DNA of 64,000 bases from Rhizoctonia solani (Eukaryota > Basidiomycota > Agaricomycetes > Cantharellales > Ceratobasidiaceae), in contig NC_057371.1 in the NCBI RefSeq assembly GCF_016906535.1, positions 310,001 through 374,000 of the forward strand, given 5' to 3'. The stretch's first letter is position 1, and each line of letters begins with the position of its first letter. Positions 51,728-64,000 of this stretch are shown here, one piece after another. A program made the position numbers and the translations under genes. Below the pieces are notes generated by a model that worked only from the letters and a program-made list of their open reading frames with translations, had not been told where the DNA came from and did not search any database.

Positions 51728-54700
51728 AGGGTATTGCGAAAAGGGCAGCGTGCTGTCGCTCCACGACGTCGATTGGCGGAGCTAACGGCTATGACACTGA
51801 TAAACATCTATTATTAGCGAATTCAGAACTTATTGTCAGAGCCGGCGGTAAAGATATTGATCTACACCGTGTGTATGGTGTGGATGCCTGTCACATCAGT
51901 CATGAGTTCAACCCCTAATGTGCCTGACAACGTTTGCACAGATATCTTCTCTTCCTTTTCGCTAAGATCGCCGCCATACATGCGCAGTGAACAGGATGAG
52001 CAGAACAACGCCATCACGGTCAGGGCCATAAATACTCAATAAAAGCCTTTGAGCTATACAATTGATAGTAATGTATTGAGTGCCGTACGCTTTACCATAC
52101 CAGGACAATTCAAAGTGCCTGAGCTTTACGCAGGAGATAAAGTTAACATCATATATAGCATACGTTTGTCTCCACAGGCACGTAACTAGGTACTCCCACT
52201 TCCGTATTCTTTTCAGCTTGAACGTTGTATTTTAGCCACCAGGCTATTGAACGTCTGGAAATGCTCGGAGCTTACAACAGCCACAGATGCATATACTTGA
52301 TATGATCTATAACAAGTATTGAGCAAAATAGGTAACCAGAAAAACACGAGGAAAGAAGGTGCATGTTACGAGTACATGCGTTTCTCGTCCAGCATTATGT
52401 TCCACGCTCATACTCGTAACTATTATCGTTTTGTGCACCGAAGAATCACACACGCATATAGCGTGCCAGATTCCTCAGCTTGTGCTATGGTCTGGCATGC
52501 TCGCCTGTGCACTATGTAGCGTTTTGTACACGGTGCAAATGGTAGTGCTGGCTGGGCCACCCAAGGCTACAATTATTCAGATCCATAGTCCGAACGCCTT
52601 GGGTGGCAGAGGGCCATACAAAAGATCGTAATAGGGATGATCAGCGAGTGCTGAAAAATGACAAGACAGATCGAAACCTCGCGCTTGGTACGCCAATTCC
52701 GAGATCGTAGTATGGCAGATTCATGTCAAGTATCGCATGTAGTGCCTCCGCAAAGTGCGGCTTACTTGCCACAAACTATTACGATATTGCACACGCATAT
52801 GTGTGCTGGTACGATACTTGATAATCAAGAATCCAATGGGGACATTGCTCAATATTAACTAACCAAAACCCCATCTCTTTTCAGCCTCCATGAACACACT
52901 TCAAGGGTGTCCGAAAAGTTTCCGTTCTAGAGGTCTCGAGGATCTGGTTTGTTTGGAGATAAAACAGCTGTAGGGTACCCTATAAGCGGAACCCCAGGGA
53001 AGACATGCGATCAGAAACAGGATGAATATCGAAAATGCTGACAAGCATAATTCCTGAACCTGGTATACACGATGTCCGTTAGAGATAAGGCACCATGAGG
53101 AACAAGACCTTGGGTGTATGCATAGCTAAACGTACTTGTCCCGGAGAAGTGGAAGTCCCTGCTGAGATAAATCTAAGTCAGCCAAATCTCTCCATAAGTA
53201 AGTACATGATTATGCAGAACCATATATACGCACAAACGTACAATAATAAACGGATTCGTTCGTTTAACTTAAATACTCATAGCCATTACGAAGGCACCTC
53301 GAAGAGACAACCGGGCCGGCTCGCGTGTTTTCCGGAAAGGTCGGTTGTCGGAAATCGATGATGTGTAACATTACGTTGTCGATGACTTTGGGTTGAACTC
53401 AGGCCCTCAAATGGGCTTTGAAACACCTTGAAGAACACAGGATGACAGATCGGAGCTGCACACTAATCGTCTATTTGTGGGATGTGTGGCTAAAGTAATC
53501 AATCTAGACCTACTGGTTGAAATGTAAGTAATTGTTGTTTTAGACATTTGAATGAACTCTAGGGCTGAGCCTGGAATCTCGGTACTAAGAAGCTTACTGG
53601 TCTTTGCCAGGCATTACAACTGACAGAGTTGCGAAATACAACGGGACCACACCATTAACTTAAATCTAGCCATCTCCGAGGATCGTGCTGCAGAGGGAAT
53701 GAAAATTTGGCTGAACACGACTTCCCAAAAACAAACATTTTGTCGTATCCCCGAGTTGAATGACAGGCTCAAATATCACTCAAAGTTACGTCATAAACTG
53801 CTACGACCTTTTTTGGTTATTGTTAACACAGGTACCAGGTCTGTGGTAATCCTATACTCTTGGGTTAAGTTAGCCCATATATATTGTGCTGATGCTCACA
53901 CGACCGACGTCAAGAAGGGAAAATGGCGTGAATATAGCCATGTTCATCTTGGTCCTCTTACATATGGTCCAAGGGATTCGATCTCAGCATTCTAGTAATA
54001 GAACATGTCTCGGCCTGTGGCTCGAACCATATCGCTATGCGCGCGCCTACGTTATCGATGATTAACGGAGAGAGCCTTAAAAGCCAAGAGGGTATAATGG
54101 TAGTGTTTTAATCTCCAATGCGGCGCTGAGGTATTGATACATTAGACGACCGGAGCCGCCATACAATACTGACATGCCGCTCCAGAATGATCTTCAGGGA
54201 AGAATTAATTGGAGGTCGATTATCAGCTGTAATTATATATACTCGGAATGGTATAAATGAGAACCAGAGGCGCCAGTTTAGGGCTAGAAGTTCCGAGTCA
54301 ATTATTACCCAATGAAAAGCACTTGGAAAGGTACCATAAAAGTGGCTCAAATCCTTGATAGACTGAGGGCTGACCACGGAATTGTACTGAACACAAACAA
54401 TCATACTGGATCCTTTCATGAATTACCGGAGACACTTTACAATACTATTAGCCTTGGGAGTAACGTTGCAATCAATGCGGTACTCGCATGCGTGTCGTTT
54501 TGATCTCGAAGAGGCTTAGTGTATAAAAATTTAAGCATCAACACTACTATTAGAAGTTAATTTTCCGAGGTTTCAGACATCTCTCGTGGGTCAAAGTAGT
54601 CTAATCTGTGATAATCCAAAATAAAAATGCCTTGACGAACTCTTGCAATTCGTTCTATTGGCTATATGACAATGAATCCCACAATCAATGCACTGTCCTC

Positions 54701-57700
54701 GATAAGTTGACTATCCATCGATGATCGCTACCGGATGTATATGCATTACCAGACGGGATACATAACTATTCAAAGGCTCATTTAGGTATACAAAGCGCAA
54801 ATCTACTGCTCAGGCGTAAGGTACATTCAGGAGGGATTATATCTGGCTGATAAGTTGATGACACACCACACCTGTTTTTGATCTGCCCAGTGACAAGTTG
54901 CATTGTTGGGGCCGTGAAATGCTTTGGTTCTTGGTAGGCATGACCTTTCGTTATGTAGTGTTTGATTAAGAGGATCTATGGGTACAAACTCTGAGCCATA
55001 TTTCTGGGTACTCAATCTCCTTAAGTTTCAGCGTTCAGGAAGTAACCCTATCTTCTGAGATAAAGGGCCCGATAACGGAGGATGATTTAGTCACTGTCTT
55101 CATAGTTGGGGATAAGACATCGATCACAGCACTTTATGACAATTTGTGCATGGTACTGTGGCGTCAATAATGAGTTACCTTCCGTATGGATGATCGTATT
55201 TCTGACATTTTCCGACAATGCAACACTTCAGAGAATGATCACCGTTCCGCTACAGTTCCGGCGGCTTGGATTACGTTACACATAGGTTCTGGCACGATAT
55301 CTCATTCCGACGTATTGTGTATGAAAAAGTATGCAACTCCCAAGTGATAAGGGGTCCTGGTCGACTGTGAAATGCTTTTGTCTGTGTGTGATACGTTGAA
55401 CGAAAGATTGAGTGTTGTCACACGTGGAATATATGTGCGCACCTCAAAAGTATACAGCGATTACCTTTAGGCGCTCAAGCGTTAGATCAGGACTTTGACT
55501 TCGATCGATACGCCTATGAGAGTTGTTTAATCCTGCGCGGTCTGCTATCCTGGCTGCGTACTGCCATCGCTTGGGTGTTTGCACATGGAAAGTTAATAAA
55601 TATGTGCGTAGATTATTTCCTACAGAAACTTCTAGCTATTCTCTCGCCTTCTTGCTCCTTACATCACCCGAAGATATGCTGGATGGTGAATGTTTCTCAA
55701 GTCAATCAACCTACCACCTAAAGCCTATGGCTTAGAAGGCAGATAGGCAGCAATGCTCAGCTCAACCTTACCATGGTGCGTTCCGATTGGACAGAGTTAT
55801 ACATAGGATCGGCAAGAATTTGACTAGACCCCTTAGAAACCAATCATGTACCTTTTACCTTCGCAGTGTGGGACGAAGCAAATTTGGCAGTACGTCATTA
55901 GAACGCAACCAAATTTTGAAGCTCTTTTGAAAATATTTGCGTACATTTCCTGTGGTTTCAAAACCTCTCGGGCATGGTTCCATTGACTACCGGAACCTGT
56001 GGGCGATGGGTATTACGTTGAATATAACACAATTGCTCGTATCGTTCTATCCGTATCTTATCATTTGAAGGTCTCTGAACCGTAGCAGCAGAGTCTCGTA
56101 GGTCATATCCAACAAGGGCCACAGGTGACGCCAGTGGCTCTGATCAGAACGAAAATGTACTACCTCCGCCAAAAATCTTATTTGAACCCAAAGAGGTCTT
56201 AGAACAGCGCACAAATACTTCTCATCATCACCATTAGTATCCGTCCTGGATTGCAGGCTTGGTGACTGAACAATAACACTGCGTCACTACCCAGCGGCGC
56301 TTAGGACGGAGCAAGGTCACTACTTGGGTCGAAAACCTAACTCAACCAATACTTTGCTGGATGTGTAAATAGTATTTGTATAGTGTTTGTTTATCCCTTT
56401 CAGTGAGAAAATAAATATGACACATATGACAGAAGTTGCGGGCAGGATAAATCGGTGTGACAAAGATGTAAGCGATAGCCGCTCGTTGACTATGGATTCT
56501 GGAGCCGATTAAGAGCTGACCCCTATACTGCGGTGCATTTGTCTTCCGAACATAATCCGCTAGTCGAAAACCGGGTAATAATGTGGTTCTGGTGGAACGT
56601 TTTTTGAACAGGAAGGTTAAGATGTAACCACAAAAATATCAATGTTGGCTCCGAATCAATACCGATGTCACAGGGACAAGATAAATGAATATCCTTGCAC
56701 CCGGCGTGAGACAAAGATCTGGTAACATTAGGGTCATTTCCAACACTTAATCGAGGCTATCTAAGATACAACCTTTATAGTATAACGCATGGCGATCTGG
56801 GACGTAAGGTCGACAGGGTAGATTCTGTGTAAGAAATACAGCGAATGAAACTCGTCGTTTGTATCGTAAGTCATTGGCCAGTGTGTTATGTGGCGGCAGC
56901 TTATTTCGATCGTTCGGAATCCTTCTCGCTTGAAACCAGCCATCACATTTAACAATGTGGATAACCTAACATATGCACCTTGTTAACTTTAACCCCTATA
57001 TCAACTCGAGTACGGTAGCCGAGTACATATGGCAAATGATGGCTTGTGCACACATACCAGATTCGCCCTATGTCAACACGTGAAAGGACTATATCATCAT
57101 TAAGCCGCACGATTCCTTGATGATCTATACCTTAGCGATGCGTACATCCAGATGTTATATCAGGCTCACCTTCAGAAGAGATATATCACTGTGCATAAGG
57201 CACGATGTCTCCGCAGACCCGGGGTCTTCTTCTAAATCTAGCGAATTTAGATGTACATAGGAATACCAAAGGAAACATGTACTAGTTGTGGAACCTCGAA
57301 GAAGAGCAACCCGGCTGCTACCCGGAGTCAAGAACATAGATACCAATTTAAGGAAATAGACTCAGTGTATCAGAAAGACATTTAGTCGTGGGAAATCCTA
57401 CCACGAGGTCCATAGCTATGTACAGACAAATCTTGATGCAGTTGTTTTATCTGGACGTTGTCCTTGCGGCGCCCTTCTTTTTATTATGGCAGAGTATACA
57501 TATATACAGCTGGTCAGGCACAACGGTGAATGGCAACTAACTTGACTGTGTCTTTATGTCTAAGCGCTGCGGTCGGCACACATGGCTTATCAAATAGAGG
57601 ACAACTGAATCAATTCCTCGACACTGGGGTACCGGATAAACCGGTTGTCGACAAAGATATTAGTCTGTTGCCCTTCCATGGAAGATGAAGCCCTTTATGA

Positions 57701-60700
57701 CATATACATTTTCCGCGGAGAATCAGCCTTATCGGCTAGTGCCCGAAGATCGGGGCGATATTGATATGTCAAATTAGGCCGACAGATCCACATGATCGTG
57801 ATTTTTGAAAACGCACATTCAAAAAATGGGCTTTGGTCAAATAGTATCTAATATCTTATCGCCTGCTATGCGCCACTAGCTTTATACTGACTGCAGCCAT
57901 ATGTTCTACATATATTTGATATAATTTGTGAGCGGATGGGCACACTACAGGAACTATGTCTCCCAAGTGTGCCCGTAATATACCGTCCGAACTTTCGGCA
58001 TCTCGTTGACTTTCCTGCTTTGTCCTTAGTGCGAGATAATTGGTTGGCGTGAGGATTGGAGTCAAGGCTCCCTGTCATGTCACAAACCGAGAGCGGCGCA
58101 ACGCATTCTGTCTATAGCCTCAAAGGCTAGGCCCATCCGGGGAATAATACAATAAGCTGAGTCGAAGAATCCTGGATATTGTGAGAAAAATATTCACTTC
58201 ACGTCATGTTCTCGATGGGCGCGCATGTGGAGATACTAATGCGTCGCCTTATTCGACGGAACGTGCCGTTAATCACCCCTAAGTTACATATCTGTCTATC
58301 AATTGAATAATAGTTACCGTTGTTTGCGAACACCCATGAATCCAACATTCTCATTGGTTCGGGGACTTTGGTGACCGAATGACGCTCCTTTGATTCCGAC
58401 TGGTCTCTAAGCTCTATGCGCCTGCAAATCTTATTTTGCTTTAGATTTTTCAGCCATATTTGGGTTGAATTATCGGAAGATTCTCTTTCCCGATAGTGGC
58501 GCTATCGACCGATGAGCTTCGCCCGATCCTTGTCAAAGTAAGAAAGTTATTTCTCACGTTCACCTAGTTAAAATTGATGGACAGGTGTTGGCGATACCTC
58601 GGTCAAGGGACACAGGCTCTGTGAATTAGCCAATCAGATAATATAGCTCATTCCCTGGGATGGGGACATATGAATAACAGGGTGTCAAGGAACAAGCATC
58701 CGAGCCTAAATAGTAAGATCATGTTATAGAGATCAGTTGTTCTACCATGCTCGTAGAGTCCATTCATGCGCACCCTTTATAAACATGGATTCTAGCAACT
58801 GCGAGCAGCTGGAGTTCAGTCTACATATCAATTTGCCGATATAGTAGATCTGAGTAAATGCAAATGATGCAACTGGATCTTAGAACACAAACAGTGTGTA
58901 CAGTTTGACCTAATTTGTGGTGGGTAATAATCCACGTCCCAACTTCATTTTGGTATCACTCCTGTCAAAGCTGGGCTTGAATCAAGGGCACCAATCACTG
59001 TAAAAGTACGATCAATTGATGGTATGCCCAAACTAACGACGAAATAACAATGGGAATGGTATCATTTCTTTACATGATGGTACAACAGGAGTCGTCGCAT
59101 CCGCAACTAACGCAGCCACAATCCTACCATTGTTGAGTAAGTTGCCGTCAAGCGGACTTGAAAGCAATAAACCAGGACTCACGAAGCCTTCATCGCAGCC
59201 GCATTGGTTAATCGGGGTTGAGCCAATGAGCTGGGAAGTTTCTTTCGCTACCATTTCGGGTCGGTGTATGAGTCTGAAATAAGAGTATGTAAGTTTGCTA
59301 GTCATCGACATATGTCGGGAGAACTGCAGAATAATTCCAGCTATCCTCTGGTCACTCGCTTATGACCGAGTTCCCAGGAGTTCTCCGAGACACCAGGAGT
59401 TGACCGGAACTTACGAGTGAGAAGAACACGGGTGCTATAGGTCTGAATATCTGCGGGCTCTGCTGACTAGTTTTTAAACTACAAGGACAATGCTATTTTG
59501 GATAGCTCGCCTAATAATAACACAATACATTGGCCGAAAATAACAGTCGCGTTCTACTACAGTTGGAGCGATTGCATAGGTGTATGAATGCTGAGATCTA
59601 GAAACGGTCTAACTTTAGCTATCAGCGGCAAAAAATAGGATGGAGCAGAACATACGCTATAGTGGCCCAAACGGTCCACGTCCCTTTCGTAACCAACATG
59701 TCACCCCCTTCCTTCCCCGCTTACATCACTTTGCATAACGCTGGTCTAGATCATAGTCGAAGCATGGATGTCTACCCAGCATTCAAGCCATAGCATCTCG
59801 ACTCGCACACCTTGGGCCTCAGCGTTTTCTCACATCAAGGGAAAGATCGATATCTGTCTTGTGTATATCAGCGTATCCAAGGAAGATCACTGATCCAACT
59901 CGTTTTACGTGATCACCCGAAGAGATGAGCTCCAGGCACTCAAAGCAGCACTCCCATTCACACCGCTTATACAAATTTGACAGATTCCCGGCTCGACAAA
60001 CCCCCTCGGATGAAATTGCCCTTGATGACACAGCTGACGTCAATGAGGGCACAATAACAATAGCAGGCATAGCCCGGGTCCCCCATTCATCTACAATTAG
60101 CATTTTGTCTTGTTTTAACCAAGTGCTTGGCTGACGTCGGCGTCAATCAGGGTCTCACTCCCCATTGATCCCATTCGTATGCGAATCGCGCTCTTTAAAG
60201 TTGTAAAACCCCTAAAGTCAAGAAGATCAGAACCGACTCCTCAAACCACGAGGCACAATATCTATCTTGTATTCCCTGGATCTGTGTTTTGTCCCAGACA
60301 AGTAAAAGCCATACAAATCTTTTTATATCGACGCATGTGAATACGGGGGTTTTAAGTTATGTGTGTGTAGCGCTCGGTTAAGGTGTGAGACAATTTATAA
60401 TGGTCAAAAGTTAAAACGCCTCAAGGCAGATAGGTTATGTATTTCATCGGAACTATGATAACGTTTACAGTCCGCTTGCATACATTTAGGAGATGAGCAT
60501 CCCGGGAGGTTCCTGGACCATGCTGCATGGACTCAGTATATTATGCTATAAGATGAGTTACGAGATATGGATACGCAAGGAAAGTGCATGCAAGGGCTTG
60601 GTCCCAGACGATCGAGCCCAAACCGCTCGGGACCCCACGCTCCAGCCCAGTTTTGTGCTAACCCCAACTCGATCCGATAGTCCAAAAAAGGCATCTTTCT

Positions 60701-61442
60701 TCCACACATTCGTTCGTAATTCGACACGCGGGGCGCATACATGATGACTTGTCGGGGAAGGGAAGAGGGACGGGGTGGTGCGCGCCCGTTTCGCTGTACC
60801 AAGAGGCCGCGGATAGATTACGTTGACGGTTGTTTGTCTCGTGGAGTTTCTACAAAACCGACTGTCTGGCGAAATCATTCTTCTCATAATATAATTACCT
60901 CGTCGGAGTTCAAAAATTTTATATCAAGGAAATGACAAAAAGTAAATTGAGTTACAAGGGGAGGGGAACGATCGAATAGAAGTTAGGTTAAAACTATGGG
61001 ATACAAATGATGAGAGAAGAGAAGGGATAGAACACTCATTTATAATTTTGTCCAGATTTCACTACCAAGTAGTAATTCCATAAGACATGGAGCGCATGAA
61101 AACAGAAAAGAAGAAAGCAGCAGATCTAGACTGGCCTAGTCAAGCCATGCAAGACCGCGATTGGCCCAGTAACAAAGTCATACGTGGACCACTTGTCCGA
61201 ACGCGAGTCGCTGTATGGCCAGACCAGACCCATCACCCCAGAGCATAAATCCAAGTCAACTACCGAGTCAACTCTAACGCATACAAAGGCATAAAAGGTC
61301 CAGAGAAAGAAAAAAGACGACAAAGAAAAAGCCACCACCACCAGGGAAAGAAAAAAGGGATATAACGCGTCATTACAATCCGGGAAGACCGACCCGAAAA
61401 AGGTTGCAATGAACCAGTAAACCGAGTTTATGCGGAGCGGGT
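51728..61442. other. About 9.7 kb without a recognisable gene
   Basis: Frames on both strands stay at or below about 110 codons. None shows a family motif or a spliceable series that I could follow. Base composition is mixed and CpG is not depleted by eye, unlike a heavily mutated repeat. No LTR or terminal repeat pair was found. A 12-bp perfect inverted repeat lies at 52556-52607. The last about 350 bp are probably the 3' untranslated region and terminator of the gene at 61443. Decayed genes or non-coding transcripts cannot be excluded. Confidence 0.4.
52556..52607. repeat. Perfect 12-bp inverted repeat (stem-loop)
   Basis: GCCACCCAAGGC at 52556-52567 and its exact complement GCCTTGGGTGGC at 52596-52607, with a 28-base loop. 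No T run follows, so it is not an obvious terminator. Function unknown. Confidence 0.6.
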
Positions 61443-62508
61443 TTATGCGCCCACGGATTGAACCGCTGACCTGTGAACTTCTGGCTGAGGCTTGGGGGAC
61501 GCCGGCCCTGGTTGGATAGATTGCATAGGTGGCGGAGTTAACGCGCGTGCGGGGGCAAGGGTGGGGGCAGGGGCGAGCTCAGGAGAAGGGGTGGGAGCCT
61601 CGTCGCTCAGTTGATCTACATTGTCCTCGTGATCGACATCCATGGACTCTTCCACCTTGGTCGGTTCTTCTGCTTTAGGGGCGGCGACAGTTGGGGTCAC
61701 TCGTTCCGCAGGGCTACTCGTTCGCCCTCCCGAGGAAGTAGAAAGTACGCCTGCGCCGGAATCAGCAATCGCACGCGAAACACCTAAGTGCATATATTAG
61801 CCTTTAAACTATATTTCCATAAAAGAAAACAAAAACTTACCATCGTCACCAGCAGTCAAGGACTTGAAGACTTGATTGAATTGAGGACCAATACTGAGCG
61901 GGGCCGGAGTATCCGTCGTCGAGTTTGTCATGGGCGACAACGAGGTCCGAGCGGGACTCGAGGTATGATGACGGACGAGCACATCAGGCGAACCGGGCGG
62001 GACCGAGCTTGAATCGGATCTGGGGCCCACAACATGGGACTTGGGCGACATATGGGGCACACCCGACGCATGCGTAGCAGCCGCCGCAATCCGCTGCTGT
62101 CGTTCCCGGGCCCTACGCGCCCTCTGCGCCAGCTGAGCGCGATTCAACTGCTGAGGGACATGCGCGGCGCCCAACCCAACACCATACCCGGCCTGCGGAC
62201 TCGTCTGTCCGAGTTGAGTAGACGACCCAACGCCGACGCCAACGACCGAGGTGTTGAATCCGGGTGGGGGAGGGGCGACGGCAAACACCGCTTCGCCCGC
62301 GGAACTCATCCCGCCACTCCCGTCCGTGGTCGAGTTGAGGGACGGGGTCCAGGATTCGCCGGGTGCGGCGCCGTTGGCGGCCTTGGCGGCCCGTTCGACG
62401 CGTTCTCGCGCACGTCGCGCGCGTTGAGCGAGTTGGCCCCGGGTGAGCGTGGGGGGCTGAGTTTGGCCGGGCGAGATGTGGGGGTTGAACGGGATGGGCT
62501 GGACGATG

Positions 62509-62545
<37 letters not shown>

Positions 62546-63664
62546 CACTAGTGCTAGCAACGGCACTAGGAGACTGAGAATCATCGGTACCATGTCCTCC
62601 TGCCCCATTCGGACTAGCATTCGGAGTCGATCCTCCAATTCGGGCAGCACGCTCGCGGTCCCGCCGCGCACGCTGAGCCAAGGACGCTCGACTGGGCGTC
62701 GAAACGGGCGCGAGAACAGCGATGGGCGGGATAAGGTGCGATGCGGAATGGGGCGGGACGCTCGGTACGGATCCCGCAACCTCGGACTCGAGCTCTCCTT
62801 CTCCGTCGTCGTCCCCTCCTTCGTCTGCGCTTTGCATCGTCACGTCCTGGGACTGGGACTGAGAGTGAGAGTGGGATGGAGTTTCGGTTTGAGAATGGAT
62901 AGGTTGAGTAGGAGTAGGATGTACATCCGACATAGTCGCCGAGCTCGAAGTACGGCGTTTAGGCGTATAAAGCCCCTGTGCTTGGAGTTCTCGTTCGCGC
63001 GCGCGGCGGGCACGTTGGCCGAGCTGGCGAGCAGTAAGATTTTGACCTGCTTCGACCGTCGTCTGGACCATCGTCAACGGGAGATGGGTCGTGTGGACCG
63101 GCGGGACAGCAGGGATAGGCATAGAGGCAGGTGGTGGAGGCGAACTAGTAGGTGCAGACACAGACGCAGGTGCAGGTTCAGAAGCAGGAACAGGAGTGGT
63201 GATCGAGGAAAGGTCAGGCGAATGCGGGGCTTCGGCAGATGCTTCAGAGCTCGGAGCGTGCTCGATGGACGGAACCGAATCCATTGGTCGATCTCGTGGG
63301 TCCTGGGGCACACCGGGAGTCGGAGGGGGTGTTATATGCGTGGCGGACGTTTCGTCTTTTATACTGTTCCCAACCATATGAGTACGATCGAGGTTACGAG
63401 ACAGGGGCCCGAGGGAGATGACGGGTATGGGGGGCTTACTTGTCGTTTGGGATTGAAGATGGCTGATTTACGTCCAATGAGGTAGAATCGTAGGTAGGAG
63501 GCTGTGGGTTACATGATTATGAGGTGCTCTGTCCGAATAACCTAGTGGCGCTATGATCTGCTTACTTTTGAGCTCGCTGGAGGGTCGGGAGCGGGCGCCT
63601 TCTCGGGAGCGAGGTCCGATCGGGGACTGTCGGGAGTTGCATCGGGGGTCGGGTTCGAATCCAT
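61443..63664 (-). CDS. Low-complexity protein with four basic QRARRARER repeats, four exons
   Basis: The splice model on the minus strand is 63664-63566, 63501-63440, 63363-61841, 61783-61443, giving 674 residues; all junctions are GT-AG and in phase. The protein is rich in Pro, Ser, Thr and Ala. Its one distinct feature is a basic motif repeated four times at the start of separate segments: LTARQLGQRARRARERELQ, ASLAQRARRDRERAARI, LTRGQLAQRARRARERVERA and LNRAQLAQRARRARERQQRI. The motif looks helical and nucleic-acid- or nucleus-directed, but no family is recognised. A poly-Thr run is coded by an ACT microsatellite (62511-62545). The tail is acidic (VEESMDVDHEDNVDQL), then Pro-rich. It is probably a host gene, the only one in the window. 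Confidence 0.75.
62511..62545 (-). repeat. Coding trinucleotide microsatellite (ACT on the coding strand)
   Basis: A plus-strand run of AGT units coding about 12 consecutive Thr on the minus strand. The length is likely to vary between strains. Confidence 0.9.
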
Positions 63665-64000
63665 ACTCAATACAGAGATAGAGAGTAGCAGCAGCAGCAG
63701 CAGCAGCAGCAGCGATGGGGCTCTCGGCGACGAGCAAGCAACAAGTGTGTCGAGAGCAGCAAGTTCGAGTTGGATGTGGGGGGAGATCGACAAAGTCAAG
63801 TGGTACGAATGTCTAGGATTAAATCCAGACAAGTATGTCCCCCCACGTGTCAGCTGAGTTTGAAAGTAGGAGCTTTGTGGCATAAGATTTGTACAGAACA
63901 ACCTGTATATTTGATCGTCTTATCCCCATAACGAGGATATTAAGAGATCCCTGGGTCCCAGCCGCCGATTAATAATTCACACGATGAAGCAGGACCCGAT
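63665..64000. promoter_or_regulatory. Upstream region of the four-exon gene, with a CAG/CTG microsatellite
   Basis: A GCA run of about ten units (about 63684-63714) lies 20-50 bp upstream of the chosen ATG, in the likely 5' untranslated region. If translation began further upstream, the run could encode a Leu or Ala tract, but no ATG supports this. Nothing else is seen to the window end. Confidence 0.5.

Noticed and set aside
45070..51735. 8-bp target duplication next to the 35-bp terminal repeats (GTGGCATA against AGGGTATT)
   Set aside because: Only about half of the positions agree; cannot be distinguished from chance.
53960..53995. GATTCGATCTC resembling a B-box
   Set aside because: No A-box or matching acceptor stem lies upstream at a suitable distance.
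54092..54160. tRNA-like stretch with GGTATAATGGTAG resembling a D-arm
   Set aside because: No B-box match and no cloverleaf could be folded downstream; GGTATTGATAC is too far from the consensus.
59033..59311. 92-codon minus-strand frame as a possible small gene
   Set aside because: No motif, no convincing splice partner, and similar lengths occur by chance nearby.
60533..60887. Overlapping frames of about 90-110 codons on the minus strand near 60.7 kb
   Set aside because: Two different frames of similar length overlap, neither with a recognisable motif nor a splice series.
62034..63485. 483-codon plus-strand frame rich in Arg and Ser
   Set aside because: It is the antisense shadow of the spliced minus-strand gene, whose introns and repeated motif support the minus strand.

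Overview
The window looks like eukaryotic, fungal DNA. It has short (about 50-70 bp) GT-AG introns, one multi-exon low-complexity gene, Tf1/sushi-type chromodomain Ty3 retrotransposons, and a Tc1/mariner relic. A basidiomycete such as Rhizoctonia is my best guess; this is an inference, since no marker gene is present. About three quarters of the window is mobile DNA.

Left part (1-3838): decayed tandem copies of a short-chain dehydrogenase (SDR) gene on the minus strand. In the better copy the exons can still be followed, and one intron is inflated to about 1.5 kb by an LTR-like insertion.

Centre (3839-43140): one Tc1/mariner element, about 2.1 kb without its insertions, stretched to 39.3 kb by nested insertions. 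It sits in the upstream region of the SDR copy. The layers are (i) a 462-bp solo LTR in the transposase N-terminus (4211-16288), itself split by (ii) element A, a long-LTR retroelement with gag-like coding but no pol (4314-15924); (iii) element B, a chromodomain Ty3 element in the middle of the transposase (16753-42353); (iv) element D on the minus strand in the B pol (21183-40175); (v) element E in a D LTR (21339-27738); (vi) element C in the end of the D pol (28143-34404); (vii) two copies of a 172-173 bp TG/CA-bordered mini-element with a tRNA-like core, both in B (40439 and 41586). All these insertions have readable target-site duplications, and removing them restores the interrupted reading frames or structures.

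Right part: degenerate duplicates of SDR-upstream sequence (43143-44290); then a DNA transposon with perfect 35-bp terminal inverted repeats (45079-51727). Its single gene can be spliced by eye into one nine-exon, about 1804-residue protein joining a Ulp1-type cysteine protease to a zinc-binding region and a DDE-like transposase core. A roughly 9.7-kb stretch without recognisable genes follows. Last is a four-exon minus-strand gene (61443-63664) for a low-complexity protein with four copies of a basic QRARRARER motif.

The four Ty3 elements share gag with a CCHC knuckle, a -1 shift to pol, and a primer-binding site complementary to the predicted 5' end of their own transcript (Tf1-type self-priming). 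C looks intact. B, D and E carry changes at catalytic positions, nearly all of the kind produced by transition at CpG.
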